Source: Alphaproteobacteria bacterium
GTDB lineage: Bacteria; Pseudomonadota; Alphaproteobacteria; Rs-D84
Direction: 5' to 3'
Length of the DNA: 64,000 nt
Assembly (NCBI GenBank): GCA_017629245.1
Contig: JAGBXO010000004.1
Span: 1-64,000 of the forward strand
Shown here: piece by piece, positions 53,435 to 63,060 of the stretch
Layout of the letters: each line of letters starts with the position of its first letter
How positions within the stretch are numbered: position 1 is the stretch's first letter
The notes under the pieces: model-generated
What the model was told of the DNA's origin: nothing
Databases searched by the model: none
What the model saw: the letters and a program-made list of their open reading frames with translations, nothing else
Position numbers and translations under genes: made by a program

Positions 53435-53914
53435 ATGAGAAACACTAAATTCGATCAGGCATATAATATTTCAATGGCATTTATTACTGACAAAAATACA
53501 GACACAGACAACATCAGCCAGAACTTTTTCAGACTGCGCCAGGTTATTTTCGGCAAAACCTATACACTAACCATCAGCGCGCCAAAAGACAGCGAAGATT
53601 ATATCATCAAAAATTCTGTTCCTTCAACGTCAACACGATTTACCCATGCAAAAAAACATGGTCCACTGGGCGAAATATGCCTTTATCGCGAAAAGGATTT
53701 ATTATTACATTATCGTTCTAAATATCCAGTTGCGCCCGTTTCAACAACCCAAGACAATATATTCCAAAAAGAGATACGCAAATTCTGTAATCGCAATTTC
53801 TTTAAATTAACAGAAATGGCCCAAATGCGCAATCAGGGCAAAGTTGTCCTACGCGACAATACAAAACAAATTTACGAATTAATTCATGAAATATCGCAAC
53901 AAAAAACCAAATAA
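53435..53914 (+). CDS. hypothetical protein, 159 residues
   Basis: Not recognised. Soluble, no signal peptide or membrane segment; basic, with alternating strands and helices (FFRLRQVIFGKTYTLTISA) and a helical end. The longer open frame runs back through tRNA-Leu; the ATG at 53435 after AAGGTGAT is the real start. A bidirectional terminator follows. Confidence 0.6.
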   Translation: MRNTKFDQAYNISMAFITDKNTDTDNISQNFFRLRQVIFGKTYTLTISAPKDSEDYIIKNSVPSTSTRFTHAKKHGPLGEICLYREKDLLLHYRSKYPVAPVSTTQDNIFQKEIRKFCNRNFFKLTEMAQMRNQGKVVLRDNTKQIYELIHEISQQKTK

Positions 53915-53943
53915 AAAAAACCGCCAAACCGGCGGTTTTTTTT
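53913..53943. terminator. bidirectional terminator
   Basis: ACCGCC / GGCGGT hairpin with A and T runs. Confidence 0.85.
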
Positions 53944-54505
53944 ATGAATCATCTTCATCTACTTCGTCTTCATCTTCAACATCAACGGCGTTCAAATCAA
54001 TTTCCTTTGGAATCCCCAAGATATCTTCTATTTTATCCGACGCTGCATCTAAATCAATTTTATGCAATACTGCGAATTCCTGGGCCATACGTTCCAACGC
54101 ACGCAAATACAACTGGCGCGCAGAAAAAGTCATAGTATCAGCAGCACTGCGCCGTTGCAGGTCGCGTACAACCTCAGCCAATTTCATAGGATCGCCCGAA
54201 TTAATATTTTCCTCGTACTGCGCCGCACGCCGCGCCCAAATCATACGTTTTGCACCCGCCTTGCCCTTGGCAGACGCGATTGCTTCGTCCATTTTCTTGG
54301 ATGTCGTCAATGGACGCAACCCTGAAATTTCCGCACGTTCAACAGGCACACGTAATGTCATGTGATTGCGTTCAAAATCAATCACCAACATTTTGACCTT
54401 TTGTCCTGCGACAGTTTGTTCTTCTATACGTAACAGTTTACCCACCCCCTGGGTTGGATAAACAACATATTGTCCTGTTTTAAAATCTAACTTTTTACTT
54501 GGCAT
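53942..54505 (-). CDS. CarD/CdnL-family transcriptional regulator
   Basis: 187 residues. The N-terminal RNA-polymerase-interacting domain shows YVVYPTQGVGKL and VIDFERNHMTLRVPV. A helical DNA-contact domain follows (LAEVVRDLQRRSA), and a very acidic tail (EDEDEVDEDDS). CarD proteins bind the beta subunit and stabilise open promoter complexes, particularly at rRNA promoters. Single gene. Ends at a bidirectional terminator. Confidence 0.9.
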   Translation of the reverse strand: MPSKKLDFKTGQYVVYPTQGVGKLLRIEEQTVAGQKVKMLVIDFERNHMTLRVPVERAEISGLRPLTTSKKMDEAIASAKGKAGAKRMIWARRAAQYEENINSGDPMKLAEVVRDLQRRSAADTMTFSARQLYLRALERMAQEFAVLHKIDLDAASDKIEDILGIPKEIDLNAVDVEDEDEVDEDDS

Positions 54506-54587
54506 TATGGATACCCTTTTACGGTTGCCATTCTCTCGTCACGATTATTATATCACAAAAAAAGCCGAAAAACAAATAATTGACATA

Positions 54588-54619
54588 AAAAAATCCCGGA
54601 AACACCCGGAATTTTTTTT
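54588..54619 (-). terminator. weak terminator
   Basis: CCGG/CCGG stem with one mismatch, then seven T on the minus strand. Confidence 0.55.
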
Positions 54620-55160
54620 ATTTTGATATTCTGCGCAATGTTCCCGTACGTCGCACACCTGATGCACGACTGGCCTCGGTCGTGCCAGCTGATGTTGCAC
54701 AAACCCATTTACCATTTTCCAAAACCGCTGTTTCACCCGATTCGCATTCCGGCTTTTCCAGACGCCACGCAAAACAACTGCCTTTTTGATATGATTGATA
54801 TGTTGCATTATCGCCACCACGGGTATATGCGCCATAATCCGGATACCATTCACCGCGCGCCTCACCTGCGCACCACTTACGTGCACCCCAACATTCCAAG
54901 CAATTGCCCGCTGCATCACACAGTTCATTTGCACTATCTGTAGCCTGATACCCGGCATTTGGCTTATTTCCGCTGCCCATCATTTTACCATTTTCCAGAT
55001 CACGACACCACAACTTCTGACATTCTGCCGCCGGCACACCGTCAATTTTCTTGTTATTTTCTGCCAAGACATACCCCGGCCCACACGATGTAAATGCTGC
55101 ATCCGCAACCAACGGACATAAAACAGCCAACACCACAAAAATTAAATTTCTTCTTCTCAT
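54618..55160 (-). CDS. secreted Cys-rich protein, hypothetical
   Basis: 180 residues. A signal peptide (FVVLAVLCPLVADA) is followed by a body with ten or more Cys in spaced pairs (CGPGYVLAENN, CQKLWC, CLECWGARKWC) and a basic tail (RRTGTLRRISK). It shares the CGPGYV-type start with other Cys-rich secreted proteins in this genome, but I do not know the family. The disulfides would need the DsbA-like enzyme. Single gene. Confidence 0.65.
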   Translation of the reverse strand: MRRRNLIFVVLAVLCPLVADAAFTSCGPGYVLAENNKKIDGVPAAECQKLWCRDLENGKMMGSGNKPNAGYQATDSANELCDAAGNCLECWGARKWCAGEARGEWYPDYGAYTRGGDNATYQSYQKGSCFAWRLEKPECESGETAVLENGKWVCATSAGTTEASRASGVRRTGTLRRISK

Positions 55161-55199
55161 GACATATATTTTACATTATTTATCAATCTTTAACAAGAC

Positions 55200-55227
55200 A
55201 AAAAAGTGCACCACATGGCGCACTTTC
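55200..55227 (-). terminator. bamE terminator
   Basis: On the minus strand AAGTGC / GCACTT hairpin with six T. Confidence 0.7.
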
Positions 55228-55232
55228 ATTCA

Positions 55233-55667
55233 TCACTGCCCCAATCCCGCAGGACTAAAGCGTCCTATATTATTGAACAATTCTTCCAGCGCATTCAATT
55301 CAATTGCCGCCGGAATTTCTGTTTCGCCATCTGCCAATGTTACATCCGGTAATTCCGCATCACGCAAAACCTGGGTTTTCAAGACACGATTCCCCCGCAC
55401 CCATGCCAACAATACCGTTTCATCAGTAAATGTTGGCGCCAATGGCCCACGATAGTTTTCATCTGCCCCAAAATAAATCCAAACCTGGTCACCATGAACG
55501 GTTTTCACCAACGGCGCGCCAATTTTTTCAACCAGCGCATCCGTCGTCTTGATATCCGCCACCTGCGATTCCAGATCAGCCGGAAACACATACCCCCTAT
55601 GCTTGGTCTGAAAGGTGCACGCACCAACACAGACCAATATCAAAGACATCAATATTACTTTTTTCAT
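55233..55667 (-). CDS. bamE: outer-membrane assembly lipoprotein BamE (SmpA/OmlA)
   Basis: 144 residues. The lipobox VGAC gives a lipid-anchored Cys17. The SmpA/OmlA domain contains TTDALVEKIGAPLVKTV and QVWIYFG. BamE is part of the complex that inserts barrel proteins into the outer membrane. It begins 2 nt after the PFOR stop in the same direction, so it is co-transcribed with a metabolic gene, an odd pairing. It is longer than E. coli BamE (113). Confidence 0.83.
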   Translation of the reverse strand: MKKVILMSLILVCVGACTFQTKHRGYVFPADLESQVADIKTTDALVEKIGAPLVKTVHGDQVWIYFGADENYRGPLAPTFTDETVLLAWVRGNRVLKTQVLRDAELPDVTLADGETEIPAAIELNALEELFNNIGRFSPAGLGQ

Positions 55668-55669
55668 CT

Positions 55670-58600
55670 TTATCCCTCGCCATTTTCTTTGGCAACTGGT
55701 TTATTAAGCATTGCAAACTGCGCAATATGCTTTTTCAGTTCACTTTTATACGCATTATTTGCCTTGGCCAAATCAACCAATTTATTAAACTGTGGATTCG
55801 CTGCACGCGCTGCCCCGAATCGGCTTTCTGTTTTCAAGAAATCTTCCAACGGCAACGGATTATCTAAGGTTGAATCCATTGTCAATGGATTTTGGCCATT
55901 TTCAATCAAACGCGGATCGAATCGGAACAGTGGCCATGCCCCCGTCTGTACCATCTGCATCTGGTGTTCTGCACCATTTTGCAATGCAAATCCATGCGCA
56001 ATACATGGCGCATACGCCAATATGATTGATGGACCGTTGAACGATTCTGCCTCGCGGAATGCACGAATCGCCTGAACCTGGTTCGCCCCCAGCGCAATCT
56101 GCGCAACATATGCACCCGACATCATCGCAATCATACCCAAATCTTTCTTGGCATGATCTTTACCACCGATTGCGAACTTCATACTGGCACCAAACGGCGT
56201 AGATTTTGACTGTTGCCCACCTGTGTTTGAATATCCTTCGGTATCCAAAACCAAGATATTCACATTTTCACCGCTGTGCAATATATGGTCAACACCACCA
56301 TATCCAATATCATACGCCCAACCATCACCACCGACAATCCAAACTGATTTATCAACAATTTCACCAATCTGACTTTCCGCTAATCTTGCACGTGGCCCGT
56401 CAATTTTTGCCAACTGCTGACGCAGGCTTTGTTCTATTTCGCGTTGTTTATCAGAATTCTTTTCATCAAACAAATCTTCAACATTTTCAATCCCCAATTC
56501 AAACAACAGCCCCTTTAACGAATGTCGTTTTTGATTCAATGCCAGGCGCATCCCCAAACCGTATTCCGCATTATCTTCGAACAAAGAATTAGACCACGCC
56601 GGACCACGACCCGTTTTATCCTTGGTCCATGGTGTTGTTGGCAAATTCGCACCATAAATCGACGAACATCCCGTTGCATTTGCAACAATCATTCTGTCCC
56701 CAAACAGATGCGACAGCAGTTTCACATATGGTGTTTCACCACACCCTGCACATGCACCTGGGAACTCAAAGTAATGTGGCAACAATTCCACATGCTTTGG
56801 AATATTTAGATTTAATTTTTCGCGTTCAATATCTGGCACCTGTTCTGCTGCATTAAATGCCGCCTGATTATCCGCCATAACATCGCGCGCAGGCACCATA
56901 GATATCGCACCAACCGGACAGTTTTTCACACAAATATTGCACCCCGTACAATCCGCCGGCGAAATATTAATTGTGAAATACATATTCGCCCCCAGTTCAG
57001 GTGTCTTCATTGGAACGACACGCACACCTTTGGCGCGCAACTCTTCTGCCTGAGCCTCAGTCAATGCCTTGATACGAATAACCGCATGTGGGCACAACAT
57101 AGAACACTTGCCACATTGGATACATTTATCTATGTCAACGGTTGCGACACGGTCTGATATTGCGCGTTTTTCATATTTTGATGTACCGACTGGGTATTGC
57201 CCTGCCCCAAATTGCCCATCAACACGAAAACGTGATACAGGTATTGCATCCCCACGTTGCGCCGCCATTTCCCCCAAGGTACCCGCAATTTCCGCCGGCG
57301 TATCCAGTGTCATCGCCGGGATAAAATCAGGCGCAAAATTTGAAATGGAAGATGGCACATTATATTTATGCAGATATTCTACTGCCTTATCTACCGCAGC
57401 CCAGTTCGCTTGAACAACCTCCATTCCCTTCTTTTTATAAGTTTTCTCAATCGCCGCCTTGGCACTGATTGCAGCCTGGGCCGGATCAATTACATTTGTC
57501 AGATTAAAGAAGTTCAACATAATAAATGTATTAATACGATTTCCCAACCCCAATTCTGCTGCTGCACGATTCGCATCCAAGAAATAAACATTCGCACGAA
57601 TTCTGATTAAATGTTCCTGGGTATCACGCGGCAGATTGGCAAACGCCACATCTGGTGCCAGTGATGTATTAATCATAACCGTCCCCCCCGCACGCAAGCC
57701 ACGGAACACATCAAACCGCTGTGCAATCATAAAGTTCGAAACACTGATAAAGTCTGCAACTTCTACCAAATATTGACTTTTAATCGGCGCATCTGAAAAA
57801 CGAATATGGGACGCGGTCAGCCCACCCGATTTCTTGGAATCATATACCGCATATGATTGCGGATATAAATCAGAATTTTCCCCAACAATTTTCACAATAT
57901 TCTTAACCGCACCAACAGTACCATCACTGCCAATACCGTATAAAATAGCTGTTTTGAAATTTGGATCTTCAACCGAGAACGCCGGATCTGTCTTCAATGA
58001 CAGCCCCATCAAATCATCATCAATTCCAACTGTAAAGTTATGGTGTAATGTATCACGCATCAGGTTTTCATATATCGCCTTGACATCCCTTGGTTTAAAT
58101 TCTTTTGAACCCAAACCATACCGTCCACCAAAGACCGCAATGCCATCTGGAACAATTGATTTAACATCCTGATACAATGGTTCACCGATACTACCCGGTT
58201 CCTTGGTTCTGTCCAGAACTGCGATTCGTTTCACTGTCTTGGGCATTGCCGCCAAAAATGCTTCGGTTGGGAACGGACGATACAAATGCACCTTTAATAC
58301 TCCCAATCCTGCCGGCAAATGCGCCAAAGTTTCTTCAATTGTATCAACCGCACTGCCCATGGCAACTATAACATTTTCTGCGTTTTCATCTCCAACATAA
58401 TCAACCAGATTGTACCTGCGCCCAGTCAATTCGGCAAATTCATCCATACACTGCTGAACAATTTCTGGGGTTTTTGCATACAATGGATTTGCCGCTTCGC
58501 GTCCTTGGAAATAAACATCTGGATTTTGCGCAGTGCCACGAATTACAGGATTATCAGGTGTCATACCACGCGCCCGATTCGCCAAAACCAAATCATTCGG

Positions 58601-59182
58601 AATCAATTTTTCCAAAATATCGTCCGGGATGCGAATTAATCGTGATTCTTCGTGACTGGTACGAAATCCATCAAAAAAGTGCAAGAATGGTACACGCGAA
58701 CGCAACGTTGCCGCATGCGCTATTGCCGCCATATCATGCGCCTGTTGCACATTGTGCGATGACAGCATTGCAAACCCAACCGAACGCACCGACATAACAT
58801 CACTGTGATCGCCAAAGATTGACAACGCATGCGTTGCCAATGCGCGCGCCGCCACATGCATAACAAATGGGGTTTGTTCACCTGCAATCTTGTACATATT
58901 TGGAATCATCAACAGCAATCCCTGTGACGCAGTAAAGGTTGTTGCCAAACTGCCCATCTGCAATGCACCATGCATTGCGCCCGCCGCGCCCGCTTCGGAC
59001 TGCATTTCAATAATCTGTGGGATTGCACCCCAAATATTTTTCTTATGCTGAAAAGACCATTCATCCGCCAATTCACCCATAGTACTGCTGGGTGTAATTG
59101 GATAAATCGCCGCAAAATCAACACATCTGTACGCCACATCCGCCGCCGCCCAGTTTCCATCAACAATTAATTTATTTGACAT
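55670..59182 (-). CDS. nifJ: pyruvate:ferredoxin (flavodoxin) oxidoreductase
   Basis: 1170 residues, the full single-chain form. Order: pyruvate/2-oxo domain (YPITPSSTMGELADEW), gamma and linker parts, two 4Fe-4S motifs CIQCGKCSMLCP and CTGCNICVKNCP (about 680-760), and the TPP domain with CAGCGETPYVK and GDGWAYDIGYGG. It converts pyruvate and CoA to acetyl-CoA and CO2 with ferredoxin or flavodoxin as electron acceptor, and is oxygen sensitive. I chose the ATG at 59182 (MSNKLIVDGN) after AAGGAAAAGG; the frame runs 34 codons further. Confidence 0.95.
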   Translation of the reverse strand: MSNKLIVDGNWAAADVAYRCVDFAAIYPITPSSTMGELADEWSFQHKKNIWGAIPQIIEMQSEAGAAGAMHGALQMGSLATTFTASQGLLLMIPNMYKIAGEQTPFVMHVAARALATHALSIFGDHSDVMSVRSVGFAMLSSHNVQQAHDMAAIAHAATLRSRVPFLHFFDGFRTSHEESRLIRIPDDILEKLIPNDLVLANRARGMTPDNPVIRGTAQNPDVYFQGREAANPLYAKTPEIVQQCMDEFAELTGRRYNLVDYVGDENAENVIVAMGSAVDTIEETLAHLPAGLGVLKVHLYRPFPTEAFLAAMPKTVKRIAVLDRTKEPGSIGEPLYQDVKSIVPDGIAVFGGRYGLGSKEFKPRDVKAIYENLMRDTLHHNFTVGIDDDLMGLSLKTDPAFSVEDPNFKTAILYGIGSDGTVGAVKNIVKIVGENSDLYPQSYAVYDSKKSGGLTASHIRFSDAPIKSQYLVEVADFISVSNFMIAQRFDVFRGLRAGGTVMINTSLAPDVAFANLPRDTQEHLIRIRANVYFLDANRAAAELGLGNRINTFIMLNFFNLTNVIDPAQAAISAKAAIEKTYKKKGMEVVQANWAAVDKAVEYLHKYNVPSSISNFAPDFIPAMTLDTPAEIAGTLGEMAAQRGDAIPVSRFRVDGQFGAGQYPVGTSKYEKRAISDRVATVDIDKCIQCGKCSMLCPHAVIRIKALTEAQAEELRAKGVRVVPMKTPELGANMYFTINISPADCTGCNICVKNCPVGAISMVPARDVMADNQAAFNAAEQVPDIEREKLNLNIPKHVELLPHYFEFPGACAGCGETPYVKLLSHLFGDRMIVANATGCSSIYGANLPTTPWTKDKTGRGPAWSNSLFEDNAEYGLGMRLALNQKRHSLKGLLFELGIENVEDLFDEKNSDKQREIEQSLRQQLAKIDGPRARLAESQIGEIVDKSVWIVGGDGWAYDIGYGGVDHILHSGENVNILVLDTEGYSNTGGQQSKSTPFGASMKFAIGGKDHAKKDLGMIAMMSGAYVAQIALGANQVQAIRAFREAESFNGPSIILAYAPCIAHGFALQNGAEHQMQMVQTGAWPLFRFDPRLIENGQNPLTMDSTLDNPLPLEDFLKTESRFGAARAANPQFNKLVDLAKANNAYKSELKKHIAQFAMLNKPVAKENGEG

Positions 59183-59223
59183 AATTACCTTTTCCTTTTT
59201 CAAAAAATAAAAACATTGCCCAA

Positions 59224-59252
59224 ATAATACCCCCATTTTCCCCCCAAGGCAA
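59224..59252 (-). promoter_or_regulatory. nifJ promoter
   Basis: On the minus strand TTGCCT (59252-59247), 17 bp, TATTAT (59229-59224). Confidence 0.55.
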
Positions 59253-59332
59253 GATTTATAAATATTTTTTATATTGACAAACAAACAGTTTAGTATACCA
59301 TCAATCTAAATAATAAATCAAAAGGCAAACAA

Positions 59333-60007
59333 ATGGCATCTGGCGACATAATCAACAATTCCCGCAGTAACAGTTATATCTGTGGCACCCAAGTATATAT
59401 CCTTAGCGACTTCTGTTCCAAGGAAATGAATGAACTGACTGGAAATCTGGGCAATTTAATATTCAGCCTGCCAGAACATCCTATATACAGAATGTCAGGC
59501 AAACTAACATCGCCATACGACACAAGGAATATCAAAAACCCAATTATTGATATCTTTATTGATTCGGCCGGCGGTTCATCAAGCGAACTGCAAAACCTAT
59601 CAACACTGTTAAACATTGCAAAATCCCGTGGTGCAATCATCCGCACCACCGTATTGTCACGCGCATTCAGTTGTGGCAGTCTGCTGGCAATCCAGGGCAC
59701 ACCAGGTTTTCGCATAATGGCACATGATGCACGTAACCTAATACATTTTGGCAGCGCCAGTTTTTCCATATCAAATCCTGACGATTTGGACATTCGCACC
59801 CAACAGGTCGCTGCGCATAAAAAAATCGTACTAGATAAATATAAAATTTATGCCAAGATTCCACAAAAGAAACTGGATAAAATGATGCGTTGCGAATCGG
59901 GATATCTGACCGCCAACGAATGTATAGAATACGGGTTATGCGATTGGATTATCAGTGAACGCGGCAAATTAATCAGCATGGCCGATATAAAGCAAAAAAC
60001 AAAATAA
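59333..60007 (+). CDS. ClpP-like serine protease paralog
   Basis: 224 residues. The ClpP/SppA fold is visible: an N-terminal strand, FIDSAGGSSSELQ, AFSCGSLLAIQ with a putative catalytic Ser113, LIHFGSA with His138 and ECIEYGLCDWII with Asp204. All three catalytic positions are present, although Met next to Ser is replaced by Cys and the surrounding sequence differs strongly from the housekeeping ClpP at 25462. TTGACA lies ahead with a weak -10. Target unknown; it may pair with another unfoldase or work alone. Confidence 0.68.
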   Translation: MASGDIINNSRSNSYICGTQVYILSDFCSKEMNELTGNLGNLIFSLPEHPIYRMSGKLTSPYDTRNIKNPIIDIFIDSAGGSSSELQNLSTLLNIAKSRGAIIRTTVLSRAFSCGSLLAIQGTPGFRIMAHDARNLIHFGSASFSISNPDDLDIRTQQVAAHKKIVLDKYKIYAKIPQKKLDKMMRCESGYLTANECIEYGLCDWIISERGKLISMADIKQKTK

Positions 60008-60010
60008 CAA

Positions 60011-60043
60011 AAACGGGAATCAAAACACGATTCCCGTTTTTTT
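60011..60043 (+). terminator. terminator of the ClpP-like gene
   Basis: AACGGGAATC / GATTCCCGTT hairpin with seven T. Confidence 0.85.
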
Positions 60044-60063
60044 AGATAAAAATCGAACATCAC

Positions 60064-60351
60064 AGTGTACGAATTCTACATAAGCCCCCTTGCACTGGGA
60101 ACAAAATAAAAGATAACGGCGTAGATAAAGTGAATGGGGGAATCGTAGTGTACAAACGCTACATGAGATTCCCCCACCTTGCGACGAAAAAAATTAAATA
60201 GAATGATTTAGATACGGACAATACTGACAACGAAGTGTACAAACGCTACATGAGCCCGCCCCTTGCACTGGGAACAAAATAAAAGATAATGGCGTAGATA
60301 AAGTGAATGGGGGAATCGTAGTGTACAAACGCTACATGAGATTCCCCCATT
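60064..60351. repeat. duplicated ~115-bp unit with large hairpins
   Basis: Two units (60064-60176 and 60234-60351) share TTGCACTGGGAACAAAATAA, GGCGTAGATAAAGTGAATGG and the motif GTGTACAAACGCTACATGAG. Each unit ends in GGGGGAATC...GATTCCCCC around GTAG/CTAC, a strong hairpin. The 20-nt motif occurs four times in total, one copy altered (GTGTACGAATTCTACATAAG). It could encode a small RNA or be a protein-binding array. No T run follows the hairpins. Confidence 0.6.
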
Positions 60352-60374
60352 TGCTTTAGATATGCCATTAGATT

Positions 60375-60944
60375 TTATTTTGCACGTTCTACGTATTCCA
60401 AAGTTTCCGTATTCACAACAATCTTTTCACCTTGTTCAATAAATACAGGAACCTGAACACGAACACCGTTATCCAAGATAGCAGGTTTTCCACCACTGCC
60501 CGAGACTGTTTGTCCCTTTAACGCAGGTTCTGTTTCTTCAACGGTTGCGATTACTGTCTTTGGCAAGGAAATTGACACAGGCTGACCTTCTACAAAGTTT
60601 GCCTTAACAATCATTTCCGGCGCCAAGAATTTCATTGCATCGCCCATCGTTTCAACCGGCATTGTAAACTGTTCATAATCCGACAGATTCATAAAAAATG
60701 CATCCGTACCATCGGCATACAAATACTGGCAATCAAAGTCTTCCACCATCAGTTTTTCAACCTTGTCTTCTGCACGCCAGCGGTCACCACCCTTGTTCCC
60801 CGAATCAATGTCACGCAGGTCTGCCTGAACAAACGCACCACCTTTACCTGGTTTAACTTTGGTTATTGATGTAACAGAATAACGTTTACCATTATGTGAA
60901 ATCACCCAACCAACACGCATATCATTTGCAATATAAGAAGCCAT
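60375..60944 (-). CDS. efp: translation elongation factor P
   Basis: 189 residues, three OB-like domains. KPGKGGAFVQADLR carries Lys34, the modified residue position. The C-terminal part (GVRVQVPVFIEQGEKIVVNTETLEYVERA) is typical. EF-P relieves ribosome stalling at proline stretches, which fits Pro-rich repeat proteins here. No epm genes are nearby. The hairpin repeats lie just downstream. Confidence 0.95.
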   Translation of the reverse strand: MASYIANDMRVGWVISHNGKRYSVTSITKVKPGKGGAFVQADLRDIDSGNKGGDRWRAEDKVEKLMVEDFDCQYLYADGTDAFFMNLSDYEQFTMPVETMGDAMKFLAPEMIVKANFVEGQPVSISLPKTVIATVEETEPALKGQTVSGSGGKPAILDNGVRVQVPVFIEQGEKIVVNTETLEYVERAK

Positions 60945-60989
60945 TTTCTTTTCCTTTTTTGTTTTATTTAAATGTAAAATTTACATAAA

Positions 60990-61532
60990 TTATTGCATCT
61001 CACGCTTATGCGTCCAATAACGATCAATGCTATCCATAATCAACTTATCAGCAGCCTCTCTATCTGCCCAGCCCAAGATTTTAGACCATGCATTCGGCTG
61101 CAAATCCTTGTAATGCTGAAAGAAATATTCAATCTTTGAACGCAAAATCGACGGCAACTGTTCCACAAATTCTGTGTTTGTATAATATGGGTCAATTTTA
61201 TCCAACGGCACACAGATAATCTTTTCATCACCACCGGCCTGATCTTCCATCAACAGCACACCAATCGGGCGCACTTCAATCAACACACCTGGACGCAGTG
61301 GCGCATTACACACAACCACACAATCTAATGGGTCGCCGTCATCGCCCAATGTGCCCGGAAAATAACCATAGTTTGCCGGATACGCCATTGGCGCATGCAA
61401 AATTCGATCCACCTTTAACAGACCTGTTTCTTTATTAATTTCATATTTAACATAGCCATTTTCAGGCACTTCGATAATCGCATTCATGCGCTTTGGCGGT
61501 AATTTACCCGGTGAAATTTCTTCTAATGTCAT
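60990..61532 (-). CDS. ppa: inorganic pyrophosphatase
   Basis: 180 residues. The family signature DDGDPLDCVV binds the metals, preceded by YPANYGYFPGT. It hydrolyses pyrophosphate to phosphate. The ATG at 61532 (MTLEEI) after AGAGGA is chosen over an upstream ATG at 61586. Followed after 45 nt by efp. Confidence 0.94.
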   Translation of the reverse strand: MTLEEISPGKLPPKRMNAIIEVPENGYVKYEINKETGLLKVDRILHAPMAYPANYGYFPGTLGDDGDPLDCVVVCNAPLRPGVLIEVRPIGVLLMEDQAGGDEKIICVPLDKIDPYYTNTEFVEQLPSILRSKIEYFFQHYKDLQPNAWSKILGWADREAADKLIMDSIDRYWTHKREMQ

Positions 61533-61610
61533 AATAATCCTCTTAATTTGTTGACAAAATAATATCATAATATTTTCTAATTGCAATTATTTAAGCCCGT
61601 AATTTTCCAT

Positions 61611-61639
61611 AAAAAAACGCCCAAACGGGCGTTTTTTTT
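61611..61639. terminator. terminator after ctpA
   Basis: ACGCCC / GGGCGT hairpin with eight T on the plus strand and seven T on the minus strand. Confidence 0.85.
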
Positions 61640-63060
61640 CAATTTTCCGTGGTTTCTTCAACAGTTTCTGTTTCTGCATCCAACGCATCTGCGACAACAT
61701 AGCCACGCGATTGCATTTTACCCATTGCAATAACCATGCCCAATGCACGTTGCAATTGATAGTCACGTGCATCTTTTTCTTCATCTGACAATTCTGCAAA
61801 TGGTGTATCTTCATCTGCGTCAGAATCATCTTTATCCGATTTCTTTTTATCTTTTTTCTTGGACTTGTCATTTTTCAAAGAATTTTTAAAGGATGCTTCG
61901 GAATACATACTCTCTTTCTTTTCTATTACTTCTATCTTGGATTGTAAAACCTCCACATCTGGGGTAATACCTTCGTTCTGAATTGAACGCCCCGACGGTG
62001 TATAATACCGCGCAATTGTTATATGAATTGCTGTCCCGTCACCCAACGGCTTTTGCTGTTGCACACTGCCCTTACCAAAGGACTGCGACCCCATAATAAT
62101 TGCACGCCCATTATCTTGTAACGCACCTGCAACAATTTCCGATGCCGATGCCGACCCATGATTAATCAGCACAACAACCGGTTTACCATTGGCTAAATCA
62201 CCAGCCTTGGCATGAACACGTTCAATATCTGTTTTCTCCTTTCCACGCGTTGACACAATTTCGCCTGCATCCAAAAATGCATCTGACACATCAATTGCCG
62301 CGGTCAAATAGCCCCCTGGATTATTACGCACATCCAAAACATAGCCAAGAACATCCTTCTTTTCTAATTTTTCCAACGCCTTTTTCAAGTCGCGCGCAGT
62401 CGTTGCTCCAAAATCAGAAATACGAATATACCCAACGCGTGGCGTTTCCTTATCTTCTGGATCCGCATCTGCCAACATTTTTTCAGATGATTTAACCGAT
62501 TCCACTTTGATAATTGCACGTTTCAGTGTCATTTCCTTTGGTTCGCCATCATCAGATATAACAGTTAATTTCACCTTAGTTCCTGGACGACCTTTCATTT
62601 TTTTTACTGCCTGATTCAAGGTTAAATCAAATACCTGCTCACCATCAATGTGCGTTATGTAATCCCCCGCCTTTATCCCTGCCTTATCCGCAGGCGTATC
62701 ATCAATTGGTGAAATTACACGCACCGCACCACGATCACTGGTAATCTGAATCCCCAGCCCCCCAAATTCACCATGTGATTTTTCACTAAATTCTTTGAAA
62801 TCGTCGGCCGACAAATACGAAGAATGCGGATCCAACGCCCCCAACATACCATTCATCGCTGCTTCCAACATCTTTTTTTCATCTGCTTCTTCTACAAAAT
62901 TTTCACGCGCCACCTCAAAAACCAAGGCCAATTTTTTCAATTCTTCATAAATCTGCGAATCCGTCAAATGAACAACCGGTTCTTCCTTTTTTTTCTTTTT
63001 GGCGGCATCAGCCATCATTGGCGTAAACATTATTGATAATACTAATAAATATTTTAACAT
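61639..63060 (-). CDS. ctpA: carboxyl-terminal processing protease (S41A)
   Basis: 473 residues. A signal peptide is followed by a PDZ domain (GGLGIQITSDRGAVRV) and the S41 core with the catalytic Ser in NHGSASASEIVA and Lys in SQSFGKGSVQQ. It cuts C-terminal ends of periplasmic proteins, often murein hydrolases. The end is a charged Lys/Asp-rich segment (KDKKKSDKDDSDADEDT) and an acidic tail. The terminator overlaps the stop. Confidence 0.9.
   Translation of the reverse strand: MLKYLLVLSIMFTPMMADAAKKKKKEEPVVHLTDSQIYEELKKLALVFEVARENFVEEADEKKMLEAAMNGMLGALDPHSSYLSADDFKEFSEKSHGEFGGLGIQITSDRGAVRVISPIDDTPADKAGIKAGDYITHIDGEQVFDLTLNQAVKKMKGRPGTKVKLTVISDDGEPKEMTLKRAIIKVESVKSSEKMLADADPEDKETPRVGYIRISDFGATTARDLKKALEKLEKKDVLGYVLDVRNNPGGYLTAAIDVSDAFLDAGEIVSTRGKEKTDIERVHAKAGDLANGKPVVVLINHGSASASEIVAGALQDNGRAIIMGSQSFGKGSVQQQKPLGDGTAIHITIARYYTPSGRSIQNEGITPDVEVLQSKIEVIEKKESMYSEASFKNSLKNDKSKKKDKKKSDKDDSDADEDTPFAELSDEEKDARDYQLQRALGMVIAMGKMQSRGYVVADALDAETETVEETTEN

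Noticed and set aside
60064-60351. CRISPR array
   Set aside because: Four copies of a 20-nt motif are present, but spacing is irregular, the interspersed sequence is itself duplicated, and no cas genes are nearby.
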